Source of the DNA: Apostichopus japonicus
Lineage: Eukaryota; Echinodermata; Holothuroidea; Aspidochirotida; Stichopodidae
Direction: 5' to 3'
DNA length: 64,000 nt
NCBI RefSeq assembly: GCF_037975245.1
Contig: NC_092565.1
Span: 9,847,499-9,911,498, forward strand
A program made the translations under genes and the position numbers. The stretch's first letter is position 1, and every line of letters starts with the position of its first letter. This document shows positions 45,660 through 59,500 of this stretch, piece by piece. Under the pieces are notes generated by a model. The model was not told the DNA's origin, searched no databases, and saw only the letters and a program-made list of their open reading frames with translations.

Positions 45660-47503
45660 ATGATGGCTTTCTCCCCAAAATTTGACCCTTTACCAACCCT
45701 TGAAGAGGAGGAAGAACTGATCACTTTGACTGACATCTTGCGGTTACGAGATCGTTACTTAAACGATGATGAGCTTTGGTCTGTCTGCCACGAAACATGT
45801 CTTGCCCTCCTGTCACTGGAAAAGACGTCTCCAGAGCTCTTTTCAAACCTATGTCTGAACACAGAAACCCTGTTATTCAATTCTTCTGGTGGGGTGAACT
45901 TCTTGGACAAAGGTAATGTATAAATTCAGTCCTAGAATTTTTCACAAGTTTGCTTTTAAAAGATGTAAGTGCATAAAAGAATCTATTGGCTAAAATCAAG
46001 TTCCCACCAATTACGTAGTAGCATTTTCTTAAAACAGTCCACATTACCAGTAACTGTACAATAAATAGCAGCAGTCCAATAATATTTGCTGTGCAGTTTA
46101 TAACCAGCAGTAATATGGTGCTTAAATGTGAGGAACAGACATCATGCCCAAAAATTTTTGACTGGTGATTGTTTATGATCTAAATGTCTACCGGCCGAAA
46201 ATTTCTTTCTTTTGATCCACTGGCAAGTGGCAATATCCACTGGCATTTAGCCAGTAAATAACCCCAATTTTGAGGCTTATAAATTCTTTTCTTAACCTTT
46301 ATTTACTCATAGTTCTCACAAGATATGGAAAATGTAAGGAGAAGGAAATTTCCTCCTCTTGTCTTTGTCTTCAAGAATGTCTTTGAATTTTGAAGTTATG
46401 TCTGGAAAAGTGATGATAATCCTCATTTGATCACTTCCCCTAAAAGATAAGACTTATGCCCTCAAGATTTCTAAGTGAAGAAAAGTGTGGGAGGGGGGGG
46501 GGGGGGGAAGAGATTCTATTCCCTGATTTTGATAGTCATATTTACCTCACTTCCTTGTACAGCCAGTTGTGCAAAATAAAATAGTCTTACACAGTATCGT
46601 CCCACTACTATTTTACTGCTAATTTCCCCTGGAGACAGGCACTATGGGGATAATTTACCCAGTATCAAAACATTTTGCAAAACATGCTCTGCAAAATGGA
46701 CAAAATTTTGTATAATATTTGGTATATATAAGTCCAAAGATAGAGCAATTTTTCTCACATAGGAACCATAGCATAAGTTTGATAAGACACAAACTTCAGA
46801 CATTTAAAGCCTTCAAAACTGAGTTACACAAACTTTGATCATAAACTGATTTCCTGGCACTGTAGCCCATCACAGTTATTGCACTAATCCCATTGACAAT
46901 TGACAACCATAAACAGTAATTAGATATACACATTACTTGTCACTGATATACACAGAAATATCATACATACAGATAGGGCAGGTCAAGAACGTGATAAAAA
47001 ATCTCATTATGTAGATTCATTACATTATCAGACAAGTATACAGCTCGAGTTATATGGGAATTCTGATATTCAATCTGGAGATTTCTGAATGTTAATAGTT
47101 TGTCTGTTTGTCAGTTACAACCCATTCAGCTTCCACCACATATACATATATCTATGTGGCTGCTTAGCAGATAGCTACAGTATATTAGCATTACCCACTG
47201 TACAATCACCGTGTAAAGTAGAAGCATTTAAGTACAGTACATGGATGTGTCTAACCAGTTCTAGGGTAGAGTGCATGCTAATACTGTATGTGAACACATA
47301 CTGAAAGTCGATTGAAAACTACAATATTAGGTGACATGTGAACCCCTATTCCCTGCCCATAACCTCCCCCACCTCCTCTCAAGAATGATAAAAAGTAATA
47401 GGTCTACTTATCATGGCCGTAATAATATTAGATCATAATATATTTATGTGGTACTCATGCAGAGCACAACATTCAGTCTTTCAGATTGGCCGTTTAGTGT
47501 ACA

Positions 47504-47543
<40 letters not shown>

Positions 47544-50500
47544 TATATATATAGATATATATATGCAGTTTTGAAACATCACATTATAACACTACATACA
47601 TAGTGAAGGTCAACTTTGGAATTTCACAAATTATATAATATAAAGCCAAGTTAATCCTATAGCTCACAAGACTACCAATGTACTCATGGTGTCAGTTTAA
47701 TTCCTTGGTTAAGATACCAGAGATGTTCCTCTTGCACTTAAACCTATTTAGAAGGTCATCCCAACGATTGATCCACAGTTGAAATCAATACTCTGACCAC
47801 CATTGTCCCTACCAGCCTCGTCTCCCGCTACTGGATGGCGAATTTGTTTGAGAGTGAAAAGAGCAAGAGAATGGAATATGTAGGCCTTTAAAGCATTGAT
47901 GATGTAATAAGTGTGTTTACCTCAATTTGTCTTTTACTGGTTGTGTTGAGAATTCACAGAGAAACAGAAAGACCAATAGTGAGAGAATATTGGCGAGCAA
48001 ATTAACTCAGAGCGAAAGAGTGTTAAAGTAAACACTTTTTAAACTGACAATGCAACTAACTGCCTCAAATGCATACTTATTTTGGACAAAGCATTGTATG
48101 GTAGCCGAGTACATTGAGATGGGTACATTGCAGTCATTGTGTAGCAAAACTGACAGAAAACGTGATAGAAAGTAAATGTGTGAGCTGCTATTTTACTAAT
48201 GAGTGATGATCAATGATTAGAGCTAAATGTCATGTACTTTAGCTGAAAAAATTGGTGATTTTAAATAATGGGAGATTTGGTGATTTTAAATAATAGGATA
48301 TTTGGTGATTTTAAATAATGGGATATTTGGTGATTTTAAGCAATGGTAGATTTAGTGATTTTAAATATATTGGGAATGGGAGATTTGTCGATTTAAATAA
48401 TTTGAGATTTGGTGATTTTAAATAATGGGATATTTGGTGATTTTAAATAATGGGATATTTGGTGATTTTAAATAATGGGATATTTGGTGATTTTAAGCAA
48501 TGGTAGATTTAGTGATTTTAAATAATTTGAGATTTGGTGATTTTAAATAATGGGAGATTTGGTGGCATTGCCAAGGACATATACTCTAGTAGGTTCTTTT
48601 GGTAGGGGGAAGGGAGGTTGATGGAAAACTCCTTTGCACTGTAAAGTATATTATTCTGTTTGCCGTGCCATTGCAGAGGGTGGTTTTGATTGGTAGACCA
48701 TTTTTTCTTCAACCAGAACATTCAGTGAAAGAAATAATTAATTTTTGTTAAATCCATATAAATTTGTGAATTGCCACATTTAATAATGGTCTTCAAAGTT
48801 CACTTTTGACGCTTTATAGGTCATCAATATTGTCTTCAAATATTAGGATAAATTGCTCATAAGTTTTCCTGGAGGGTCTGATTCGTATTTTCCCCAGAGA
48901 TAAAGGAGCAATATAGAAGAATAAGTACACTGTAAGTGAAGAGAAGTGATTTCAGACTTTGTGTCTACAAAATGTGTAAGTGGTATATATATATATATGC
49001 TTTCTACAGAACTAGGTATGTGCAATACTGGTGACTCTAAGAAAAATACACTTTTATGTACAGTAGTCTGACGGTTAACCTCAACTTCAGACTCAGTACT
49101 GTAACTCCCACAGACTAAAGATTTCTTCCGTTAAGAAACTCGCCACATGTTTTGAGGAAATAAAACACTGATCAGCCTGATATTTTGGCAACATTTCATT
49201 CTCAAAAGACAACTTTTGTGATGCTTGCTTTATCTTAGTCTCCATGTTGTCTCAAGATAAAAAGTGGAAAAAAAAAATTGTATATTGGATTTTTGAATTT
49301 TTGCTTTTATTTGGATGCCAGAATATTGTATGTTGAGATTAACATAGAATTTTAATCATCCATGTGTACAATAACAACTGCTATACATATTTGCACTTGT
49401 ATAGCATTTTGCCCATATTGCGATGCAATTTACTGGATGAATTATTTCCCTGCATTACTGCTGCTTGCTTCAAGTTTAATTTTGATACATAATGCATATT
49501 TCAAAAGCATGTGAACTATACATAAAAATTTACTGAAATTTCACCCAGATGCTTCTAAAGATTAAGGTCTTTTATTAAATACCAAAAATATATATTACCT
49601 TTGAATCATTCCTTTAAAAGACATATTTTTTGTCAAAGCTACTTGAACACATATACAGTAAATCTAGTACCCCCTCCACCACCTCATTCCACCCCATCCC
49701 ACCCCATCCCATCCCATCCCACTCCATCCCCACCCTTCCAATCAATATCATGTTAGACATGTAACAAAAACATAAGATAAATGTGTGTCCAAAACAAAAT
49801 TACTGTAATTCACTTCGTTGTTAAATGTCATCTTCTGCGTTAACACTACAAAGTCTTCTGTGGCCCCCAGAAGGTGAGGTATGACTTTACCTTATCATTT
49901 GAGCAAGATCTTTAGTGAATGATATACATGTACAATAGATACAGAAATGTGATCATTTTGTACAAGTTTGTTTAGAAACTTAATTTGCTAATATGGATCT
50001 GTTGCATTGGTCCCAGGGCCCTGCCCCAAAGTAACTTGAATAAATAGTTAATTCAGCCAGAAAAGCTTGTTAGATTGACACCAGTGGTGGTTATCCTTTG
50101 CTCTTTGGTAAGCTGAGAACCACTTAAAAGACTCTCATAGCACATGGTTAGACATTTATTAGTGTCCACTACATGTAGAGAATGTGATTGTATACATCTA
50201 AATACCAAAGCACTACAAGATCTTACTGATAAATTTGTAAAGCTAGACAGAACTTGTTGTTAAACTAGTTTTTGTAGCCTCATTTGTAAATCTAAAATAT
50301 TTCTTTGCTTCATGCCATCATGCCATTTACTGTGGAAACTATATCTATTATTCTTTTCAGATGCTGCAAGCGATAGTTTCTTGCCACCCGAGTACAAGGA
50401 AGGGGCAGCGACGATCCAGGTGTGTAAACATACTGTACCAGTCATTGTTTTAATATTGGGCATTATACAGACTTTATGCATAGTTTTCTTAACTTTTTGC

Positions 50501-53500
50501 TTTACTTAAACCCCTTAGCAAACTAATTTAAAGAAAAACCTTTCTCACCCGATCTACCAGCTGTGGTGTTTATCTCCCACCAGATCATCCCTCTATTGAA
50601 ACAGGTTTGCCAATTGGCCAAGAAACAGTTTAAATTTACGGAAAAAAATTAACCACAGCTGCTTCTCCTAATTAATATTGGTAACTAGATCTTTGACTGG
50701 AAGCAACAATCTCTGTCAATTCCCTCTATCTATGGACTTGTACGGGACTATTTTCCAGATACCCAAAATATAGAACAAACTTTCAGCAATGCATTACTCA
50801 AACGGATTGGGAAACCTTGCAAACCATCCAAACCAGATTCGCAGGAAATTAACAGTCCTCATGGAAAACTTACCTGACGAAATTTAAAGCAGAGAGGAGG
50901 GGGGAAAAAAATGTTTGCAATCAGGATAGAAGGAAACAGGAGATTGTTCATATAATTTTTTTAATATTAAGTACCTTTCATCTTTTTAGTGGTGCTTGTT
51001 TGCCCACTTTACGAGCAATAGCAGCAGGTCTCTTGAAGTGGCAAACAAGTCCACATGAAACTCAGCAAGGCTTTCCAACCCTGTTGCCTAGCCAGCAATC
51101 TGCCGGCTGATTTGAATAGTAAAACTGTTAAACCTGTTCACTGACAAGAAAAAGAATATGTACTACAAATTGGTTGATTTGAACTGGAACCTTGGAAGTT
51201 GTAGCCTCCAGTGAACATCTATCTTGACTGTGTTAATAGTTAACTTGGAATAAGAAGTGTGAACTGAAGTGACTTTATATCTATCATCTATGAATAGATC
51301 TAGTCCTATCATACAGATAAATATTTACAAAGCCTTTCACTATTAATTGAAAACGTTCTAACCGTTAAACTGGGGGAAAAGTAATCTTAGTAGCTAGATT
51401 TTTGGATAATGCAGTGATGCTGGTCACTGATCTAGGGTATTCTGGACTTTTGAGCTGTATTCAAGTTTTTGTTTTTAAAGACCATCCAGGGACTTTGTCT
51501 GTAGATTCTGTCTCATTATATCGTCTTTTCAATTAGATCCTGATAAGTGGGATTCTTTAAAATCTGTTACCGTTTGCGGTACTTTTCAAGTCTCTGTGAT
51601 TGTTCCTGTCATCAGATGATAGCTGAACAAAAATATAGAAAAATATCTCTTTGCTACCATTATCAAAGTCCCCATGTCTCGCCCCTCCCCCTCCCCCCTC
51701 TCTATATGCACTAAAGGTATCATGCTACTTCCGTACCATTCAGTAGACCCACATGTTTGAAGTTTGCATCAGAGCGTTATGGAATATTACATAGTTCTTC
51801 TCTTCCTACTCAATGTCTCACTCTGCCACTGGAAAGGAAAATGTGTCCTCTCCCTTTCTGAAATGTCGCCATCATTTCCTTAATATTACGTTAGCTTTGT
51901 CTCGAGCAAATTTCTGTTTGCTGCCATCATCCGGTTCACCACTTGTTTGCTCCCAGACTGAGATAAGATTGGTAATGATCTGTCCACTGTTCCCAGATCA
52001 ATGGGTATAACAAAGCCCTCCCCGGGTCCAATCAGTGGAACAATGAGACCACCTGCTGGCAATCCTACTGTTGCACATTCCCCGGGGATTACTGGCTTCT
52101 GTTCTCATTATTGTAATAGATCTAGTTAGAGGTCATATCACATCAAATTTCTCTGCTTGTGGTGGAAAACTTTCTCTTTCATCTCCCTATCAAATTTTAA
52201 AATCCTCAAAAACAGTTTGTGTAAACTCCTCTTATTCGAAGTATCAACAACGTCAATATATTATTCACAAGGATATGGAAGAGAACAGGATTTTTATGTG
52301 GAATATGTAGCAATAGTACATGTGGTTGCCTTTTGTACTTTGGCGGACACAACATTTGTTGAATAAATGCAGATCAATTTGTGGATTATTTGGTAGGGGA
52401 GTTGCACACATAACTTAGACTAAAGGTAAGTGAGTTTATTTGTAAATTTGGTTTAATTCTGTGAATTTCTTATAAGTTTTATTATTCTGTAGAAATCAAA
52501 GCAGATACACTGAGTTGTGTCAAGTAAATAAACATGGGCAAGCTAGCATTGTAGTATGATTTTCCCCGTTTCAAGGTTTTGTCTGTACAATAATTTCATC
52601 CGATTAATTGACAAGCACACAAGCAGCTTCTAAGCCATTCTCTTTACAGTGTACCTACAATAGTTTACATTCTATTTTGCAAAGTTGTACATCCATAAAG
52701 TGAAGATGGGGGAGGGGGGGGGGGAGGGGGCGGGGAAGGTTTAGATTTGAAAGTTTTGTAATTAAAATTAAAATTAATGTAATTAATGATGCTAAACTTT
52801 AATGTGCAATTTTTCATGTCCTTGACTAATTTAAAGGATGACGTAATATAAGCACAAAAATTATTTTGATAAGTTACATAATGGTCACAATGCACTAGGA
52901 ATTTTCAGTCAAGACCTTAATACTTTCCACTTTTGAGGAATGCCCCTTTAAAACTGCTGAGATTCATCAGTTAAAGTGACTGGACTATATAGTTTAATAC
53001 ATACACAGACCATTAGGTCAGTTCCTCAGATGCAACACATAACTCAATGGGAAACATAAAACTTCATGGCCTCAAATGACATGCTTATTTATAGCTTGTG
53101 AAAAGTTTGCCTGGGACAAATGATGTTGATTGTCATCCAAGTATGTGCTGTTGTATATATGTATTGAATCAATTATTAATATTTCTTAAAATAAAAATGG
53201 AATAACCTAAACATTGAAACCTACACCGAGAAGACAACGATATCATTATTAATTTACCCTTAAAGGAGCATTATAGAGATTTATCAGATTGTAAGGTGAA
53301 TATCTTGAAAACCAGGATAGAAACATGACTAGCACTCAATTTTTGTTCTTGTTTTTTTTGGTTACTATAAAATATGAATACTAAAATTCTGTCTAAGGTC
53401 ATCCTTTAATCCTCTTCAATATCTGATAATCAGTTGGCACTTTATGAGCTGAAATAGCTCCTTTAGAGGATGAAACACCTATAGGAAAGTATAGGGAAAC

Positions 53501-56500
53501 TTTAAGCATACTAAAATTTGAGCCCGATATTTAGGACAAAAGTTACTTTAAAGGAAGACTTAAGGCCCAAAACAATAATTGTGGTATTTTGTTGACCGAA
53601 AGAAAGGACTGCTATCAATCCAGGTGAGATTTTTTTCTAACACTTTCAGTTTTTGTGGAATGACTCTTTTAACTAAGGGATGGAAATCAACTAAAGTGAC
53701 TGGACTATGAAGTCTAATACACAGACCATTACCTACAGTACTGTAGGTCAGTTCCTCAAATTTATGCAACACAAAATCTCAATGGGAAAACATTGAGACT
53801 TTTATGTCCTCAGATGACATGTGTACAATGCATTAGAAATTTGTCATGGATTAAGGGAGTGAAGACTCGCGCACAAAGAAACGTCTCATGCCGGTAATCT
53901 GACCTAGTTTTGAATGAGGTGTAACAGAAGTGTTAGACACCATCATCGATCCCAGAAAATACACACACAGCTTGCTACCGTCAGTAATAAGACACTAGTG
54001 TATAGTCAATACATGCAACTACGGTCAATACCCACAACACAGTGTACATAGCAGCGTGGACATCTCAGGTCTAGATAAAAGATGAAAGGGTATCACGTTT
54101 AATTACCATCTGCATTTTGTAGCGACAAGAAGAAAACTTCACTTGCAAGCAACGGAAAGTAAACTTTTTTGAGAGGGCGACACGCGGTTTGGGGCGAGTC
54201 TTCAATGCCTTTAATGGTATGCATCCTCATGTTAAAAACACAAAAGAGCACATTTACTAACCTACTATTTCCCCTTTCTTTTAAGAGACTGTCAATTTAA
54301 ATAAACCATTACAAAGTATACACTAGCTCCCTCTGCTAACTGTTAAGTACTGTAAACCAGAAAGAATAATAACCCATAATTACATGTTTATCTAAGATTG
54401 TCTTTCACAATTTAAGGCTCTCTTTTGAAAGTTGTGCTTTTGTAGTGTGACCTGTATATATATACTGCATGTAGAGACTAAGTGTGTATACAACAGTTTT
54501 ATTGATTTGGTGCAGTGCAGACCTTCGCATCTCAGTCACAAGAACATATTTTACCGACGATGAAACAGTCATGATACTCTGTGTAAAAGTGGTGTAGTGC
54601 TTAGCTGTTCCCCCTGTAGAGGCCAAACTGATACACTAGATCAATACGGTAGAAGAATTGGCTGAAGGAACATAGGGGACAACAAACTGAATGGATTGTA
54701 TAAATATATACAATGCTCTTATTAACAATGGTAGATGATTAAAAATTAATGGTTTGTGATTGCACCAATTAAAACTAGTACTGTGTGGGGTTGTGTGCTG
54801 AATGACTGCAGCGGAGTAGTTAGTTGTACAGGCAGAGGGTGCAATGATTGTAGTAACGACGAGCTTACACCTATCAAGTGAGATCAAGACTGCAGGACAC
54901 AACACAGTGGGCCGAGAGGTGGCACTGCTCAGTTAAATCAATAAGAAAAAGTGGAAAAAAAGGGAAAAACATATTTAAAAACAATATGTCAGATATGACT
55001 CGCCGCCCCTCAAGAGTCACTGATTATAGAAATGTACTATGAGAAAGGTTGAATTGAGGCAGACTTAAATGAAATCAAGAACAAATGACCACATTGCAGG
55101 GGGGTGGACCCCAATGGTAGTTGATAGGGAATGCTCAGTTAAAACCACCAATGGAGGAACACACTGTGTGGCTGGGCTCAGTGGTATATATGGATCATAT
55201 AGAAGAAAGTTAACATTTCAAGATTTCTTTTAATATACCTCCTGTAAGAAAAAACCATATATGACTGAGGTCAGTGGAAGATAGACTATGTAAAGGAAAC
55301 AGTTGGTGGCACATTGTCACTAGAGACTGCATACTCTCAGCCACTAATACCACAGATATGCACTAACCAGTAAGGTAAACATGTCATGCCACAAATCAGT
55401 AGCCTAATGTCACAGTCTAAGCATCTTCTTGCAATGAATGAAATATATACACCTCTTGTACCACCCTCAATACCATTGCTTTTGTACTTCTCTAATCATT
55501 CTGTCCTAATTGACGACAGAAGAACTCTGAAATTTTAGAATGCGACAATGAATGTGGTATTGTGTTCATGCCTATTTAGTTTTTACACACTTCAAATGGT
55601 GGAACCACTCTTGGCAACCCTTCTTGATGACAAGTTATGAAAAAAACAAACTTGCAAGCCATGGGATCAAATGATAATGAATAATAATTTAGGCAGGCGG
55701 GATTTTCTTCTCGATTTGTCATAGTCCATGAAAAAAGAAAACTGAGCACTAGTCAGTCATGTTTCTAGGTAGCCATTTTAGAGGTATTCATTTTTCAAAT
55801 ATGCTAAATCTCTGGAAAGCTCCTTTAAGGCTAAACTGATGATGTCGCCGGCTCCTTAGTGTTAATGTTAGTGTTCATCCAATGTTGTTTTATGAATATG
55901 AATAACTAGATCAAACCATGTTTTAACTTCAGATAATCAACCAAACACCTTTGTATGACACACAATATCATTTGTCCATGAAAAATTGTAAATTGTAAGC
56001 ATGTCATTTTAGGCCATAGATAGATGTCCCCCCCCCACCCCGTTGAGGTCTGTGTTGCACCTGAGGAACAGACCTAATGGTGTGTTTATTATATATACTT
56101 TATCATCCAGTCGCTTTAATTGATGAACTGCAGTCGTTTAAAGGAACATTTCTCAAGAATTAAATGTGTTAATTATAGAGATACAACCTGGACAGATACT
56201 GTAGCTGAGTGTTTCGTATAGAGCTTTTACAACGTATATGGGATTTAATGTTGTGCCTACAGTATATCCTTTCAAGGTATTTAAATATTGTGGATGCCAC
56301 ACCATGAGCATAATGGTTAAATGCACTGCAGTAGCCCAAACCTGTTACTCTCTTGAAAAATTTGATAATCCTTTTTTTAAACTCTCTTTTTATCCAACCA
56401 GGGACACATCTTCTCGCTCGGTAAAACTCTGTTGGAAGCTCTTGTTACTGCAGACGAAAATGGAAATGGTCACTTCGGGAAAGATCACCCTTCAGAATTT

Positions 56501-59500
56501 TTCAATCAGATGTGTTCCAAGGATCCTGATGATAGGCCCATGGTTCTAGAGGTCATCAGGAGATGCAAAGGACATTTACAGAAACACACAAGCCCGTCCT
56601 CATCAAAAGTTGTTTGTTCAAAGCTAACTGCCTGGAGTCGAAGGAAGCTTTCCTTAGAACTGACCCAGTTGATTGGTTTGTACATTCAGTGATTTTTAAG
56701 TAAAAATTACGTTTAATGAAGTTCTATGAAGTGAATTTTAGCAAATTGCCTGATGCACCACTAAATATCATGTTAAATCTCTATCCAAAATACCTTGTCA
56801 TATTGTTCAGTGGAAGCTTTCCTTAGAACTGACCCAGTTGAATGGTTTGTACATTCTGTGATTTTTAAGTAAAAGTTATGTTTAATGAAGTTCTATGAAG
56901 TGAATTTTAGCAATTGCCTGATGCACCACTAAGTATCATGTAAAATCTCTATCGAATATACCTTGTCATATCGGTCAGTGGAAATTGACAAGGGTAAGAA
57001 TACATACTATGTACAGTCTTATGTGAAAGCCTTCCGAGCTGTCAAACCTTTTTCTTAGACACATCTTGTCATGTGACTGTCTCTCCAATTTGAATGCATA
57101 CAGTACCTGTAGGATGTGGTGAAATTAAAATCTTGTCAAAGTGAAACATGTATAGATAGTCTCAGATAATAGTTGTCAACAGTTGTTGAGGGGGTCACAA
57201 AAAGTAAGATGAGATGTTAGTTAGTTGTCCTTTAATTCTGTAAACCCTGTTTTTGATGTACTGGGATGTTTTAGTGCTAACATTTTCATTCTTTGATTAG
57301 CGTTCTCTATAGAAGTAACTTCACAACAAAAGAAATTAGCTCCTATTGATTATTTCCCCGGACGATTGAATAATTATCCTTCTCAATCTGAATAGTATTG
57401 ATATCTTATCTTTCCTTTCATTGTACCGTGTAAAGTAGCTATATCATGTAGCTTCTCCCTGGCTTGTCTCTATTGTACAAATCATGCACCTCAAATTCTA
57501 TGTACCCGTGCAATGCACCCTAATCAAAATTGTTACGTTATAACATATATAAGATATCCTATATTCATTATAGCATCGCAGAGTACTGTGCAAAGTGTGG
57601 AAATTGCTATAAGAATGCAAAGATGTATACAGCAGTGTATGTATGTATGTATGTATGTGTGTATGTATGTATGTATGTATGTATGTATGTGTGTATGTAT
57701 GTATGTATGTATGTATGTATATGTGATCTTCCCGCAAGCAGGAACTTGCGAAAGAAGCCATGGAGGCTATGAAGCCATGGAGGCAGTGTTGTACACTCTG
57801 AACCATAGGATCTTTCAATATTCTATCAGAATCAAAATTTATAAATGGCCCACATAGCTATATACTGTATTTGCAAACTGGAAACATCGAATTATTCCGG
57901 CTTGTCATGCTCAAGTAAACAATATACTTAGGTTAGAATTTGAACAGAGGAAGGTGCCTTCAAACTCTACCATTTTAAGGAAAAGCTTGAACTAATCTCA
58001 TATTTAGTATGTAGTTGTGACATGTTGAGTTCAAGACCCTTATTATATTTAGTGGAGATCAAAGGCCATTTGGCATTACCAGGGATCAAATTGTGGAAAT
58101 CTTGTTATACTTGGCATGTGCATGAATCACACTTAGAAGAAGTTTAACGTGGAGGTTAAAGGTCATCTGAGGTCACCAGATATCAAACACTGAAAACCTT
58201 GTAAACACGGTATCTCAAGTTAGGAAGCATGGAGATTTTTTATAAGTGGCATGCAGATGTGTTATATATTGAATAGAAAAACTCAATTGCTTTTGGTAGA
58301 GGTCAAAGGTCATCTGGGTCACCAGCAGTCAAACTCTGGAAACCATGTAAACATGATATAGTATCTCATGGTAGAAATCAGGACATTTATATGATAATAT
58401 TCTGATGTAATATGAAGAAAATTTTTTTAAATTAAAATTTAACCAAACGTTGTTCTTTTAACGATTCATAAAGGAAGTGAGAATCCCAGCTGGATGACAT
58501 TCAACATTGTTTTTCAATTGAGTTTTGTGCTGAGAACTGACCTAAGGGTCTGTGTGTTAGACTATAAGTTGTTCAGCCACTTTAATGGATGGCTTCAGAT
58601 GTTTAAAGGATCTTTTCTCAATAATCAAATGGTATTCAAACCTGACCTGATAGCAGTGTTGTTTTATAGTGGTCTGCAGCGTTATCAAAATTAATTTTGT
58701 GCATTAAGTCATTTTTGAATGGAAATTAAAAATTACAGCCTTGACTTAAAGTAGATCTATGGTATTAACTAAAGTGTTGCTTCATGAAACTCCTATCTGG
58801 TTTGTGTCTAACTATAAATCTTTGCATTTATTTTGGCAGATTTCACTCACCTGAAGGAGTTGAGTTCAATCAATGGAGATCAAAGCGACAGTAGTACAAC
58901 CACAACATCTTCATCGACGAGTGACAACAGAAAGAAACGATTATCGTCCAGAAGAGCAGCAGATCTGGGAAAACGCAAGAGATCTCTCCCCAAATTGCCA
59001 GATGACAACTTATCAAAGTCCCATCGGCATTTGAACGGAAAGAACAAAACCGAAGGTATCGACGCCAACATGGATCGTTCAACCCTGAGTCCTCCAAATT
59101 TAGATGCGTTCGGTAACTTATCTGAGCGTGCTCAGGAGATTCTAAGGAAGATTTACGATACATCGGAACAAGAGGCGAAGAAGAGGGATGATTCAGAGGG
59201 AGAATTTGAGACGGAGACGGGACAAGAGAGGAATAAGGAGAGCTCACCATCCAGGAAGAACAATATTCTCATTGAGAAGCCTCATTTGTTGAAAAGGAAT
59301 TCTATAGCGTCCGTCGGTACGTCGTTTAGCTCGCAGTGGCTTCACAGGAGCGTACACGAAACAAACAATTATAGGAGAACCGATAAGTCCAACAGTGAAG
59401 GGAACATAAAGGAGTCAATCAAAGGACTTGGTGCGGATCTGTCAGGTGGTAGCGATGACTCGTCCCTCGTCCCAGACAGGAAGTACGGCATCTCGCATCA

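Larger units (their letters stand above)
45913..50360. other. Intron 1 of the KNDC1-like gene
   Basis: AT-rich, with a poly-G run (46490-46507), a (TA)n tract (47506-47560), a 25-bp minisatellite (48247-48565) and a CCATC/CCACC-rich tract (49680-49735). No coding signal. Confidence 0.6.
50420..56401. other. Intron 2 of the KNDC1-like gene
   Basis: A 6-kb intron splitting the KIND domain. It holds MITE-like elements (52831-53409, 53851-54214) and related fragments. A G-rich run lies at 52709-52735. No exon recognised among the short frames. Confidence 0.6.

Noticed and set aside
48247-48565. CRISPR-like array
   Set aside because: Units are contiguous 25-bp repeats without unique spacers, in an animal intron.
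50881-56237. Additional KIND or unknown exons in KNDC1-like intron 2
   Set aside because: The three KIND exons already join in phase with complete motifs; frames in between lack domain content.
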